DNA from: Ananas comosus
Lineage: Eukaryota; Streptophyta; Magnoliopsida; Poales; Bromeliaceae
DNA length: 64,000 nt
NCBI RefSeq assembly: GCF_001540865.1
Contig: NC_033631.1
Span: forward strand, 186,001 to 250,000
Direction: 5' to 3'
The notes under the pieces are model-generated. The model was not told where the DNA came from and did no database searches. It saw nothing but the letters and a program-made list of their open reading frames with translations. This document shows, one piece after another, positions 46,240 through 56,874 of the stretch. A program made the position numbers and the translations under genes. The first letter of the stretch is position 1. Every line of letters begins with the position of its first letter.

Positions 46240-47340
46240 ATAGTAGTGGGGATTCAACAATATTATCTTTAATTTTATGCACTTAGCTCATAGCTAAAAG
46301 AAGTTTTGCACCTTTCAATCTTTCATGAACTATATATCTCTCTTTTTTTCTTTTTTTTTTTTTTAATCAATCCAGTTTTAGGAGATGATTTAATTATCTT
46401 ATTCCAGGGGAACCAAATATGGAGTTTCTTTTTCTGTTTGATGTAACAAGTCACTTCTTTTTTCCCTTTTTCTGGCTTCAACTTGCTTATATCTTAGGAT
46501 ATAATTAATATAATTAGGAAGAGTTTGTTCTCTTCTGCTACTCATGAATTAATATTATCGTTTTGTCAGTAATTAAATTGAAAAATACTATCTGTACGCC
46601 TGCATATAGATGCACATCGATCTCATACCTCACTTATCCGAGAATTTATAAACTCTTTTCTTGAGTCTCTTCTATTAAAATAAAAGAGTTAATAAGATCA
46701 GGGAGAAAATAGTAGCTTTTGTATGGATGGAATGTAAGATTATATAACTTACACTATCTAAATAGGGTATATAAGTAGCCTCGATCAATTGAATTTGATC
46801 ACTCTAACAATTACGTAAAAGAAACGCCTAGATCATCCTAGATCATGGGAAAGTTTATTTCACCTATTGTTTCAAAGGAATCAATGGTAGCATTTATCTA
46901 TCACTATCTGGCTCATGCAGTTGACTCGTACTTTGAATCGTTGATATAAGAGGTTGGGAAGTTCGATTTTATTTTTTTAATAAAGTTTTGTGTATCAATA
47001 GATTTCTTGTAATTTTTTCATCCAAATTGTTTACTCGACAGCAAAAGAAAATAAAAATTTTAAGTCTCATTTGTTTTCGTATTTTTATTTTCTTAAATAG
47101 AATTTTACAGATTATAAGATACAGGAGTGGCTTTTACTTGACAACACAAAACAAAAATATGAAAACAACAATTTTTTTTTTTTTTTTGTACTTCCAATTT
47201 TTTTAAAACAAATTATCATCTATCACTTAATTGGATGCATCATAAGCTATCCAATTATAATATCAAAAGAAAAGTCTAACCTCTGACACATCATATCATA
47301 TAGAAATAGTGCTTAAATAAGTGAAGAAAAGGTAACAATA
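46240..47340. other. intergenic, restart of array module then AT-rich
   Basis: The first 100 bp continue the flanking module interrupted at 41.09 kb (TAGTGGGGATTCAACAATATT). The remainder is AT-rich and without recognisable genes. Confidence 0.5.
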
Positions 47341-47384
47341 CCGTATATATATATATATATATATAAATATATAGCCCACTAATG

Positions 47385-47585
47385 ATGCTTGTAAAACACC
47401 AAGTACTTGGTGCTTATAATTTTTTACCGTTAGTCTACTCTTCGGATCATTTTCAACCATTAGATTATAATAGTTCAATGCCACCACCCCCACTAACCCT
47501 AGGGGCCATATCATCCTAACCGCATATGTCTCTTATCCAATGGCTAAAAATTACAAGCACCAATATACTTGTACTTTTCAAAGTA
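47385..47585. mobile_element. short inverted-repeat MITE
   Basis: CTTGTAAAACACCAAGTAC on the left is matched inversely by GTACTTTTCAAAG and CAAGCACCAATAT on the right; about 200 bp, with (TA)n on both sides. Confidence 0.6.
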
Positions 47586-47639
47586 TGAGGAACTCAATTA
47601 TATATATATAATATTATATATATATATATATATATACTA

Positions 47640-48400
47640 ATATATATATAGCCTTAGTCTTGTTCTATACTATCATCCGATGCCTAAAAAGTAGTTCGCC
47701 TTCGTTATTCATGCAAGTTGTTTTCGATGATGGAGCTTCGCGAATCGATATATATACTTATATATAATATATATATATATATATAATATATATATATATA
47801 TTATATATATATATTAGAGTAGCGGCTACTATCTTATATGAGATATTTGGGCCCTTTCGTACTGCATAAGTTGTTTTGCTATGATGGAGCTCCGGAATCG
47901 AACGATCCACCCGTTAAAATATGATTAGAAGAATTGAAACTTTTAGAAAATAAATTATGCGTAAATTCTTTCCGAGAATCATAATAATTCCCACTCAATG
48001 GCGGCATTAAATGAGCGGTCATAAATCGATACGACGTCCTAAAAATGGATGGATCCTTCAATTTAAGATCGGAGTTATTGATTCTTATCTAGATAGGAAT
48101 AGAATTTCTATTCAAAAATTCCATCTATTTGCAATTCTTTTAGCACCTTTAAACCTGCACGCTATTCCATGATACCGTCGTTTAAAAATGTCAATTCTTG
48201 TAAGCCGCTTTTGATGCCGTAAGTGAAATAGTATGTCCGAAAAAATTATTGAAATTGAATATCCTTAGAAGCTAATACTCTAAGATATATTACAGTATGG
48301 ATGCGTCAATACTCGAAAGCTTTATAATCGAAAGCGCAACTTGAATAAGTACGAGGACACTCGTACTCATAAAAGTATATGCTAAGCAGCCGACTCTATA
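47640..48400. mobile_element. degraded fold-back element
   Basis: GATGATGGAGCTTCG, GATGGAGCTCCGGAATCG and CTCGAAAGCTTTATAATCG recall the arms of the 36.4-kb element. Many indels relative to it and nested (TA)n runs make ends uncertain. Confidence 0.5.
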
Positions 48401-49035
48401 TATATATATATAATATATATATATTACCTTTTTATATACTCTTTTCAACAACGTTGATCGCTACGCATTGACCGAAGCATTGTAAGCGCTAACTAACCGT
48501 AAGAGTAGCTTTGCCTTCACATATCAAAATTATACAGAATAGACCCGAGTTTTAAAGAATCCTAAACACACGGCAAAAATTACCAATCGCCAAGAACGCC
48601 AGGCTCTCGTTTGCTATCTCGTATCATCCGCTCAACCTGAGCTGCTCCACCTAAAATCAATACAAGTTGCTGTCAATATACTGTATTTCGACCCCCCCCC
48701 TCCCCCCTTCCCCCGCCCCCCTCCTTTCTTTGGGCCTCTAAGATCCAACCCACAACCACGACTCCCCTCCGATACGTATCTGAACAACATAAAGAAAGTT
48801 AAAAATTCGCCGCGTAGCGCGAATACCACATGCGCAACAATCGGACACCAACCAACAATGCACAATACCCATCGGAGGCCTAGGGTGCCAGGACTTCCCG
48901 CATATGCCGACCCATTCCCCCATCCACCCGCCCCCCGCCCCCCACCTCCCGTCACTCAACCCCCCCCCCCCCCCCCAAACAAAGCAACCACATACCACCA
49001 CACCACACCCACACGCACACCCACCACACACACCA
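48400..49035. other. C-rich anomalous block, no gene seen
   Basis: C homopolymers (48691-48722, 48960-48976) and CACACC-rich sequence (48990-49040) sit in an otherwise AT-rich region. Open frames across it are low-complexity artefacts. It may be a real simple-sequence expansion or poorly polished assembly. Confidence 0.5.
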
Positions 49036-49039
49036 CAAC

Positions 49040-50285
49040 CGCTGATCCGGCCGGCGGTGAGGTGTGTTGGTTAGGCCGCCTGGTTCAGATATTTGGGTTT
49101 GGTGAGGATAGGAACAATTTCAGATGAAATAATATCTCATCCTCCCGAGTCACTGCGAACGGTGCACCCGCATCGCTCCACCTGAAAGCCCTGAATTATA
49201 TGATCTCGTCCAAGTTCTTCGGAATTGTTTCTCATGTTACGCATGGAGTAATCAGATTTATCATTGACAAAGAAACAAGTAACAAAAGAGTAACGCATCG
49301 TCGCCTGAAATTAAGTTCACGTATTTATACGGTTTTCTTTTTCTGAACATATGCATGTTCTGCATGAAATTAGGCGAGCAGATTTAAAATGCCCCTCTGT
49401 TAAAGCTGTGTCCCATCGGCCATACCGTGTTAACAAGGTGTTAGCGGAGAGTCGACCCCTTGTAACCAACGAACAAGGGTCGAAATCGCTTCTTTTTTGA
49501 ACATTAATTAGCTATGCAGAGTTTGTTCATGACCAAAATTTTGGAAGATACTGTAAGGTATTATGTCAAAGGAACATACTCAATGGACCAATGACCGTGT
49601 GCATCGATACTTGCATTCTTTGAGTTGGTGAGACATTTGAGTTGATTGAACTCTTTATAATATTGTGTGTGCCCGGATTTTTTAAACAAAAGTAAACAAA
49701 ATTTGGATTAATTGAAGAGATGAACAAGTTAATAATGCCGAAAGCTTCAAGAGGCCCGAACATTTCTCCCATAAAACCTATTTTATATATATATATATAT
49801 ATATATAATAGGAACTTGCTTCCCATAAAAGACTATTATATATGACGAAATGCTTATCGTTGAAGTGAAGACATTCACCGCCCTCACGCCAACAAACAGA
49901 TAATTGTTTGCAACGAAACAATTTAGCGCACGCTACTCCTTTGTTCATTTCATTTAGAAATAATCACTTAGTTACTTGGATATATGAATAATTAGGATTG
50001 AATTGAACGCTCAGTACCACATGCAATAACCTTTGCCACTCGTGCTCCCGTTACAAATGCATGCACTTTGCTGTTAAAAAAAATATGGACGGTCCGCGTT
50101 TTAAAAGAAACAAATTAGTCCATAGTATTTTAATAGAGTTATAGTCAACTTTACTACGCATGCATGGCAGTGTTCAGACATAGATGAGAATTGAAAGACC
50201 AGAGAAGTCTGAAGAAATAATATAGTAAACCGCGGAGAGGAGTGGCCCAGACCATGAAAGAAGGGTTACAGAGAAATATGTGGCA
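49040..50285 (-). pseudogene. peptide precursor copy P3, decayed
   Basis: Exon 2 homology lies at about 49085-49240 (minus): AAGAACTTGGACGAGATCATA, CAGGTGGAGCGATGCGG and CCTATCCTCACCAAACCC align with P1/P2 but with several indels and stops in all frames. Exon 1 homology lies at about 50190-50270: TGCCACATATTTCTCTGTAACC then a start codon at 50267, but the frame no longer encodes the conserved signal peptide and ends after about 28 codons. Clearly non-functional as read. Confidence 0.6.
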
Positions 50286-50544
50286 AAGAGGAGCAAAAGT
50301 CTCTCACACGAGTGTAGAGTGGGTGGGGTGGCTGATGTTTTTGGCTGTTGGCTTAGAACATTGAGTAGGTATGATAGTAGCGCCACATGTGTGATGCCTA
50401 AGAATTTTGTGAATGCACTAATAAATAGTCCCTCAATGAAAAAAAAAGAGAACAAAAACATTCACCGGTATTTAATACTCTAGTCGCTTTTTAAACCGTC
50501 GCAGCCTGCTGAGCTTTTCTTTTTTTCCCACTCGAGCTTCTCCT

Positions 50545-51890
50545 ATTTATGTAATAGTAATAGTGGGATTCCAGCAATTGGCCTTTAATTTTTTGTTAAC
50601 TAAGTTCCTAGCTAAAAATTGTTCTTCATGAAAGTTTGGATTTTCTTCTCTAACTGTTAATTAGAGTTTATGTTTGAGCTATTAAATTAACACGTTTATT
50701 AGAGTAATTTAGAATGCCTCACTATTTTTATGAACTTGATAGAGGTATTTCAATCATGATCAGCAGTTTCTGGTAATATTTCAAGTAAGTAAATAATCGT
50801 GCGTAAATTTATAACAGGTGAACCATTAAATCAAGTTAATAGACTTTATATTGAAATTAAAAGTTTTAAAAATTAGATAATGGTTTGTACATTTTTTCCT
50901 CACATTGTAGTTTTCATGTTGACTCATTCCTTCTTTGGAATCAAAGAATTATATATTAAACGCTTATAAAAGTGATGTTTGCTTTCTTTTGTGGAATTCC
51001 ATGCGCTGGTAGTAATTAAATAGAGGAGGTGTACGAGCTCTCAGTCTTGATGAGTGATAATATTTCTGAAGAAAAAAGTGTTTGAAATTAAGTATGTTCC
51101 GGGTTATAAAGTAAATTGTGATTAATTTTGAAAACTTATTTTTCAAGGGAAAAAAATTACAATAATTTAGTACAAGTTTAGGGTTATCATCCACTGATAG
51201 TCGGGTTGTAGGCAACTCCCTTTCAAGGGGAGGCCGCATGTTCGATCTAGGGGTGGCAATCCAACTCGCTGTTCGCGAGCCACAGCTCGTTGTTCAATTC
51301 AAAATGAGCTCGAGATCGAATCGCTCGTTTAGTAAACGAGCCTAACACGAGTTTGGATCAACTCGGGCTCGGTTTGCTCGATAACAGCTCGAATACATAT
51401 ATTTTATTATGTTAAATAATTTATTTAATTTATATTTATATTATAAATATAATAATTATATATATAATATATATATATTTATTATTTAATTTTTAGTAAA
51501 TAAAAATATAAATGCGAGCCTCAATTATAAAAAAAACTTATTTATATCTAAAGTTTCAACTATTAGATCAAAATCTAATGGATAAATTTATAAATTTATT
51601 TTTCATATATATATCAATCTAATTCTTTTAACTTATTATTCATTGGCCAGCTCAGTTTCGACTCGTTTATTAACGAGTCGAACACGAGCAGAATTTTTTT
51701 GGCTTGATACTTTAGTAAACACGAGCCTCGCTCGGTGTTCGGCTCGTTTACACCCTCTAGCTTTCGATCTGGCTTATATGTGTATATATTTATCTTTTAC
51801 CTCTATTCTTAGAGAGGAGGAAATCTACTATATCACACTTGTACTATATTATCAGTAACAAGCCAATCATATTTCTTTATTTAAGAAAAA
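50545..51890. repeat. array flanking module, copy 3, with insertion
   Basis: Same module order as at 39.9-41.1 kb. It is interrupted at 51248-51770 by a TCGAGC-rich element; CTTATATGTGTATATAT resumes after it exactly as in copy 2. Confidence 0.8.
51248..51770. mobile_element. TCGAGC-rich dispersed element
   Basis: Starts GGGGTGGCAATCCAACTCG and ends GGCTCGTTTACACCC, with CTCGTTTAGTAAACGAG-like palindromes in both ends and an AT-rich interior. The family is also at 22.2, 55.1 and 61.1 kb. It is cleanly inserted within array module copy 3. Confidence 0.8.
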
Positions 51891-52254
51891 ATTATGAAGA
51901 AAGTTTACTGTATCAAACTTGTATCATATTATCAGTAACAAACCAATCATATTTCTTTATTTAAGAAAAAAGTATAATAAAAATATTTTTTTGTTAATCA
52001 TGATGGGAAGTATCAATCCAAGGGGGATATCGATCTAAGGGAGATAATTCTATTGGCGGAGGACGCCACGTCAACGATATACCGGTGCATTCTAGATTTT
52101 GGGTATAGTATGACCACTATTCTGAAAATAATGTGCACCTAAGAGGAGTGTTGGGAGGACACGTGTCACCCCATGGTCCCCCCAAACCCTCCTTTAATGT
52201 AGTAGTATAGAGTATAGATATAGATATAGATGTGTAAGATGTATAACTTGGAAT

Positions 52255-54205
52255 GACTAAAATAGCCCTTAATAATTGGGGCATACTTTTCATAGTCAAA
52301 TTTGTACACCTAATTAAAGCAAGAAGGTGCTTAAGTCAAAAGTTTTCATTGGTTAATTAGGGCGTGTTTCGTTCGTCTCCATTTCACCCTAGAATCGAAA
52401 TCGGAATGGACGAATCCATTTGTCCGTATTTGGTATGCGGGATGTCTATTATGATTTCGATTTCCGGATGAATGGGAATTCCCCAAGTACCTTTTTTTCC
52501 AATCCGACATAGGAGACCGGATTGGAAATTAAATCCGGACAGAATGAATTTGTTTGGATTAAATTTAATTTTTTAAGTTTATTTTTTTTAATTAAAACAT
52601 AAGTTTAAGTTTAAAAATTATATTTATAATTTTAAATTTTAATTTGAATTTAAATTAAAAATTAAAATTCAGTCAAGCATTTTGAATCTAATTTAATTAT
52701 AATTTGAATTTAAATTTAAATTTAATTTAAAATCTAAAGTTTTATTCAAATTTTATTTAAAATTTAAATTAAATTTATGGATTCAAATTGAAATTGAAAT
52801 TATAATTTTAAGTTTGAATTTGAATATCAAAATTTAGTTTTATATTTTGAATTATCTGTTCAATCTCAAATTTTAATACTTTAAAAAAAGTTATTTAAAA
52901 GTTTGACATCATTTTAAAATTTTAACCTATATTTTTAATAATTAATTTTCAGTTTGAATTTAGACTAACATATTATAAAGATAAAATTGATATATTAATT
53001 TGATTACACTTTTTATATCTATCTGAACTAAACACTGACAATAAAAATGGTTCATTTCAATTTCGATTAAGGTGGCGAATCAAACATAATGATGTAATGA
53101 ATCATTCCGACTCTATTTCCAGCTTATTCTCATTCCAATTCCAATACCGATTCCAATTTCGAACCAAATATATCCTAAATGTCAAGAGCCAACTGATGAG
53201 CATTAATAGAAGTTTAAAAAAAATACAAATAAAAAAAACATTTATTGGGAAAAAAATATTTAACCTATTAAATAAATAATTGTGGAGACTTAGCAATATG
53301 TTCTAAAATGGTGATAGTAAATAACATAATAAAGTTTAAGAGCATGCGTTTTCTTATTTTTTCCTTCTCTCTTAGAGGTGTTTGGTTTCTCGAAAAAATC
53401 TAAAAAATTATATTTACCGTAAAAATTAAGTTTCCAACAAAATATTAATTTCGGAGTTTTTGTTTTCAAAATAAAAAAATTCATAAAACAAAAACACTAA
53501 TTTTTCATAAAATTTTAAAAAATTAATAAAAAGATAAAAAAATATTTTCAGTCACAAAACTATTTTTTGGAATATTTTTCGAAGAACCAAACACCCATGT
53601 TAAATATTTTAAAAAATATATAAATATGACTTATTTTAGAAGTATTTCACAATCTATAAAACTTTTTATTTCGCTACCTACTCTTTTTCTAGATTGTTTA
53701 ATTTGAGCCATTTTATGGCTCTTTAATTACATATTAGGTCCACTATTTATTTTAATGAACTTGATTACGATGGTAATAATGTTTCTATTCAACAAGCGAA
53801 GTGCTTAAATTTTATAACTGAATAACCAAAATTTTGTAACAAAATTAAGAACCATTATGTTAAATGAATATAAAGATTAGAAGCCAAAATTATAATCTTA
53901 TAAAATTAGTTTCATACATTTTTTTCCTTTCACTTAATGATCATGGTTGGCTCATTCCTCTTTTACTAGAGTCAACAAATTATCAAATGAAAAAGTTTAT
54001 TTAAAGTGATGTTCCGTATTCTTTGTGGAATTCCGCAAACTCCACTTTTCTGAAGAGAAAAAAGAAAAGTTTGAAATTAAAGGTTTGTTTGGTTCGCGCT
54101 ATTCAAAAAAATAATTAATTATGCAAAATATGAATCTTTTATTAATTAATTACTCAAGTGTAAGGATAAAAAAAAAGAAAAAAATAATTTATACAAATTT
54201 AAAAA
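52255..54205. repeat. array flanking module, copy 4 (no peptide exons)
   Basis: The promoter-side piece (TAGCCCTTAATAATTGGGGCATAC, 52263-52330) matches P1's 5' flank, followed after a MITE by the downstream module (CTCATTCCTCTTTTACTAGAG, AAGTGATGTTC, GGAATTCCGC). No exon homology was found to its left. Confidence 0.7.
52360..53175. mobile_element. PIF-Harbinger-like MITE (diverged)
   Basis: The left end GGGCGTGTTTCGTTCG and right end CGAACCAAATATATCC are imperfect inverse repeats next to TTA and TAA. The interior is extremely AT-rich (ATTTAAATT motifs). Not coding. Confidence 0.65.
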
Positions 54206-54839
54206 TTGATAGGGACACGTTCTTTGTAAGAGAGAGAGAGAGAGGTCACAAATTCATTCCTATTTGTGATATTTTTAAACCATAAACTAATAAAATAAAA
54301 ATACGCAAAATCAAGAGAGATTTATTGTAAGTTTATCCTAATTTATAAGATGATGTTTATTGTGGTGCTTCTTTGTACCATTATTATTTTTCCATAATTT
54401 TCCATCACTAAAGTTGAAGGAAACTAGCGTAGTGAAACGATTAAGGGCCAATTTGTTTTTGTGGATAACTTCAGAAAAATTAAAAGTACTGGTGCTTGTT
54501 TCTGCATTGAAGTTGTGATATCATATGAACTCTCACTCATAATTATATGGACATTGGCTTTTCAACTCGACCAAATTTCAAATCTAGGGCCTAAATTTTT
54601 AATTATTTAACAATTAATTCTCTGGTTCTATAATTTATCAATTTAAAGTAATTAATATTAACCAAATGACCAAGAAAGGACAAAAGAAAAGGACTCACGC
54701 CATAATCATCAACCTGTTGTATAAAATTAGCTATAATTATCATAATTAAGGGACAGAGCCATAGTGGGGCTCACAGCCTCACAGTGGTCATGACCCCCCT
54801 CAACTTTTAAAAATTATATATAGTCCTTTATAATAAAAA

Positions 54840-55115
54840 TTAGGGATAACTTCAAAACCCCCTATGTGGTTTCCAACTTTCTCACTTTAGTACCCTGTGG
54901 TTTAAAGTGTATCAATTTGCCCCCCTGTGGTTTCGTTTTTCTCTTTTTTTTTTTTTATCAATTTTATTATTTTTTTTTCTCAAATCAGTAACAAAATTAA
55001 AATTAAAGGGCACTAAAGTAAATATTCGGTAAATCTAGATGGATATCTGATGTTTTTTTGCATATAATTTAACGAAATATTAAGAAAAAAACTATAGAAA
55101 AAATAAAAACAAAAC
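54840..55115. mobile_element. truncated GGGAAAACTTC-family MITE
   Basis: GGGATAACTTCAAAACCCCC, CCTGTGGTTTAAAGTGTATC and the interior TTAACGAAATATTAA are recognisable. The right arm is replaced at about 55118 by the TCGAGC-type element. Confidence 0.75.
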
Positions 55116-55117
55116 CA

Positions 55118-55252
55118 AGGCGGCTCATTAATAAACGAGGCGAACACGAGCCGAACCTTTCGGCTCGATACTTTAACGAGCTAGCTCGTGTTTGGCTCAT
55201 TTCATAAACGAGTCGACCCCAGCTCGCTCGTGTTCTGCTCGTTGACACCCCC
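55118..55252. mobile_element. TCGAGC-type element fragment
   Basis: GGCTCATTAATAAACGAGGCG through CTCGTTGACACCCCC matches one end of the 51.25-kb element. Confidence 0.7.
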
Positions 55253-55929
55253 AAGTGACTACATGCATATCGAAAAATAGTGTTTAGTTTAATGCATATA
55301 AATCTAATTACTTTAGTACGCCCAAATTGCTTGCAATTTTAAGTGCAGTAGTTAGAAAGTACTTTTAAATAGGTAAAACAGTACATTATTTTGAGTCGGC
55401 TAGATTTTACTATCTAATCTTCCAATTTGTTTGATGCGTCAATCAACGACACTTTGACTTTAAAATTTGAGTGTCATTTACCTTCAGTTTCTCAGAACTA
55501 TAAATTTATTAAAATAATTCGATAAATTACGAAGTCTAAGTACCGATGACCAACTCAAATCAAACAAATTGAAATATTTGACAGTAAAATAAAAATTTTG
55601 AAAAGATAAGCAACTGACTCAAAATAGTCCATAGTTTAGATAAGTATCTTTTAAATAAAAATAAGCTTATCACCCTAATAACCTTTTAAACAAAAAATAA
55701 TAATAATTTTTGTATGTTAGAATTAATAGCACCATCCACTATATAAAGTAACAAAGCTTGTAAATAAAAATGCTTAACTATGCATAACCAAACAAAAATA
55801 TTTTATAACTGTACTACTTTTATCACATTCAATCAAATAAGATACATTTACTTATTACTATCATATTGTCGACTGCATGCATCTTCAACTAAACTGTATT
55901 TACAATTATATCTCCTACATGCGAAGATG
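55253..55929. other. intergenic, AT-rich, no gene seen
   Basis: No coding signal, no clear repeat boundaries. Confidence 0.5.
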
Positions 55930-56037
55930 CAACTTTCACGGTCCCACCAGAAATTAGAGAAGCATATCTTGATATGCTTTTGCCCCAACTCCTCTTTTCC
56001 CGATTTTGCGGTGTCATACCCAAAAGTTTAAAACTAT
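55930..56037. repeat. right copy of border repeat (matches 30.01-30.13 kb)
   Basis: ATTAGAGAAGCATAT, GATATGCTTTTGCCCC and ACCCAAAAGT correspond in order to the left copy, bracketing the array between S2L and HDA6. Confidence 0.65.
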
Positions 56038-56389
56038 TTGGTGTTTACCTAATAGTCTCTATCAATCCAAGTTATTACTGAATAAAACTTGTTTTCAGGT
56101 CCAAACAAAGCTTGTAAGCCACTGTAACAACAGAATAATTCTGAGTTTTCGGTATAAGAGTTCCACACAGATGGTGGATATAAATCATATTCCGAAATAT
56201 ATATAATGTTTTGTGGATGTTTTATCACACTCTTCTCATACCACATCGATGGAAATCACAAAATTTCCCCTGAGAAAACTACGATATGGCATCGAACAAG
56301 ATAGTCATGCAACCAAACAGGTCGGGCAAGTTTGTCATGGATCAAAATAAGCGCAATAATTTTCCGTTAATATACCGTAAATAAACTTC

Positions 56390-56848
56390 CTATTCAGCAG
56401 CCAGAGTTGAAAGTCCAAAACACTGATGTCTTCCTACTTTAGTAAGAAGCTTTGGAGTTTTTCTATTGCCAAACACATTGGTAAGTAGAGAAGCTGATTC
56501 AGAAACCAGATCACCAGAATGAACAGCTTTGTAATGAGGACGGTCGTGTAAAATGCCGCTTGCAAAAGATACTGGAGCAAACAAAAACTGCACAAATCTG
56601 GCATTTATAGATTGAACTTCACAATTCTAATGGGCAATGCATTTAGGTCGTCAATACGATGATTATCAAAATTCGCACGAGCTCATGTTACTGATTTTAG
56701 AAGGAAAAATCTTTAATGCCGACAATGCAAATGGGCGTCTTCTTAAACTCACCTTTGCAGGTATACATATCTTCCTAATTTTCGCTTTGCCACAAGTTGA
56801 AGTGCTACTCTGTACAACAATGTCAGGTATTGTATGTATATCCTCCAT
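56390..56848 (-). other. possible small two-exon ORF or 3' exons beyond HDA6
   Basis: On the minus strand ATG at 56848 opens MEDIHTIPDIVVQSS... ending at a GTGAGT donor (56753). After an AG at 56588, a phase-compatible exon 56587-56390 continues for 65 codons to a stop. The joined 97-residue product matches no family I recognise. It could be an alternative HDA6 3' end, an unrelated small gene, or chance. Confidence 0.25.
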
Positions 56849-56874
56849 ATATAGCTCAGCCGCTGCTATTTTTC

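Noticed and set aside
48632..49127. Gly/Cys- and Pro/Thr-rich open frames
   Set aside because: Translations of C homopolymers and CACACC repeats, not coding.
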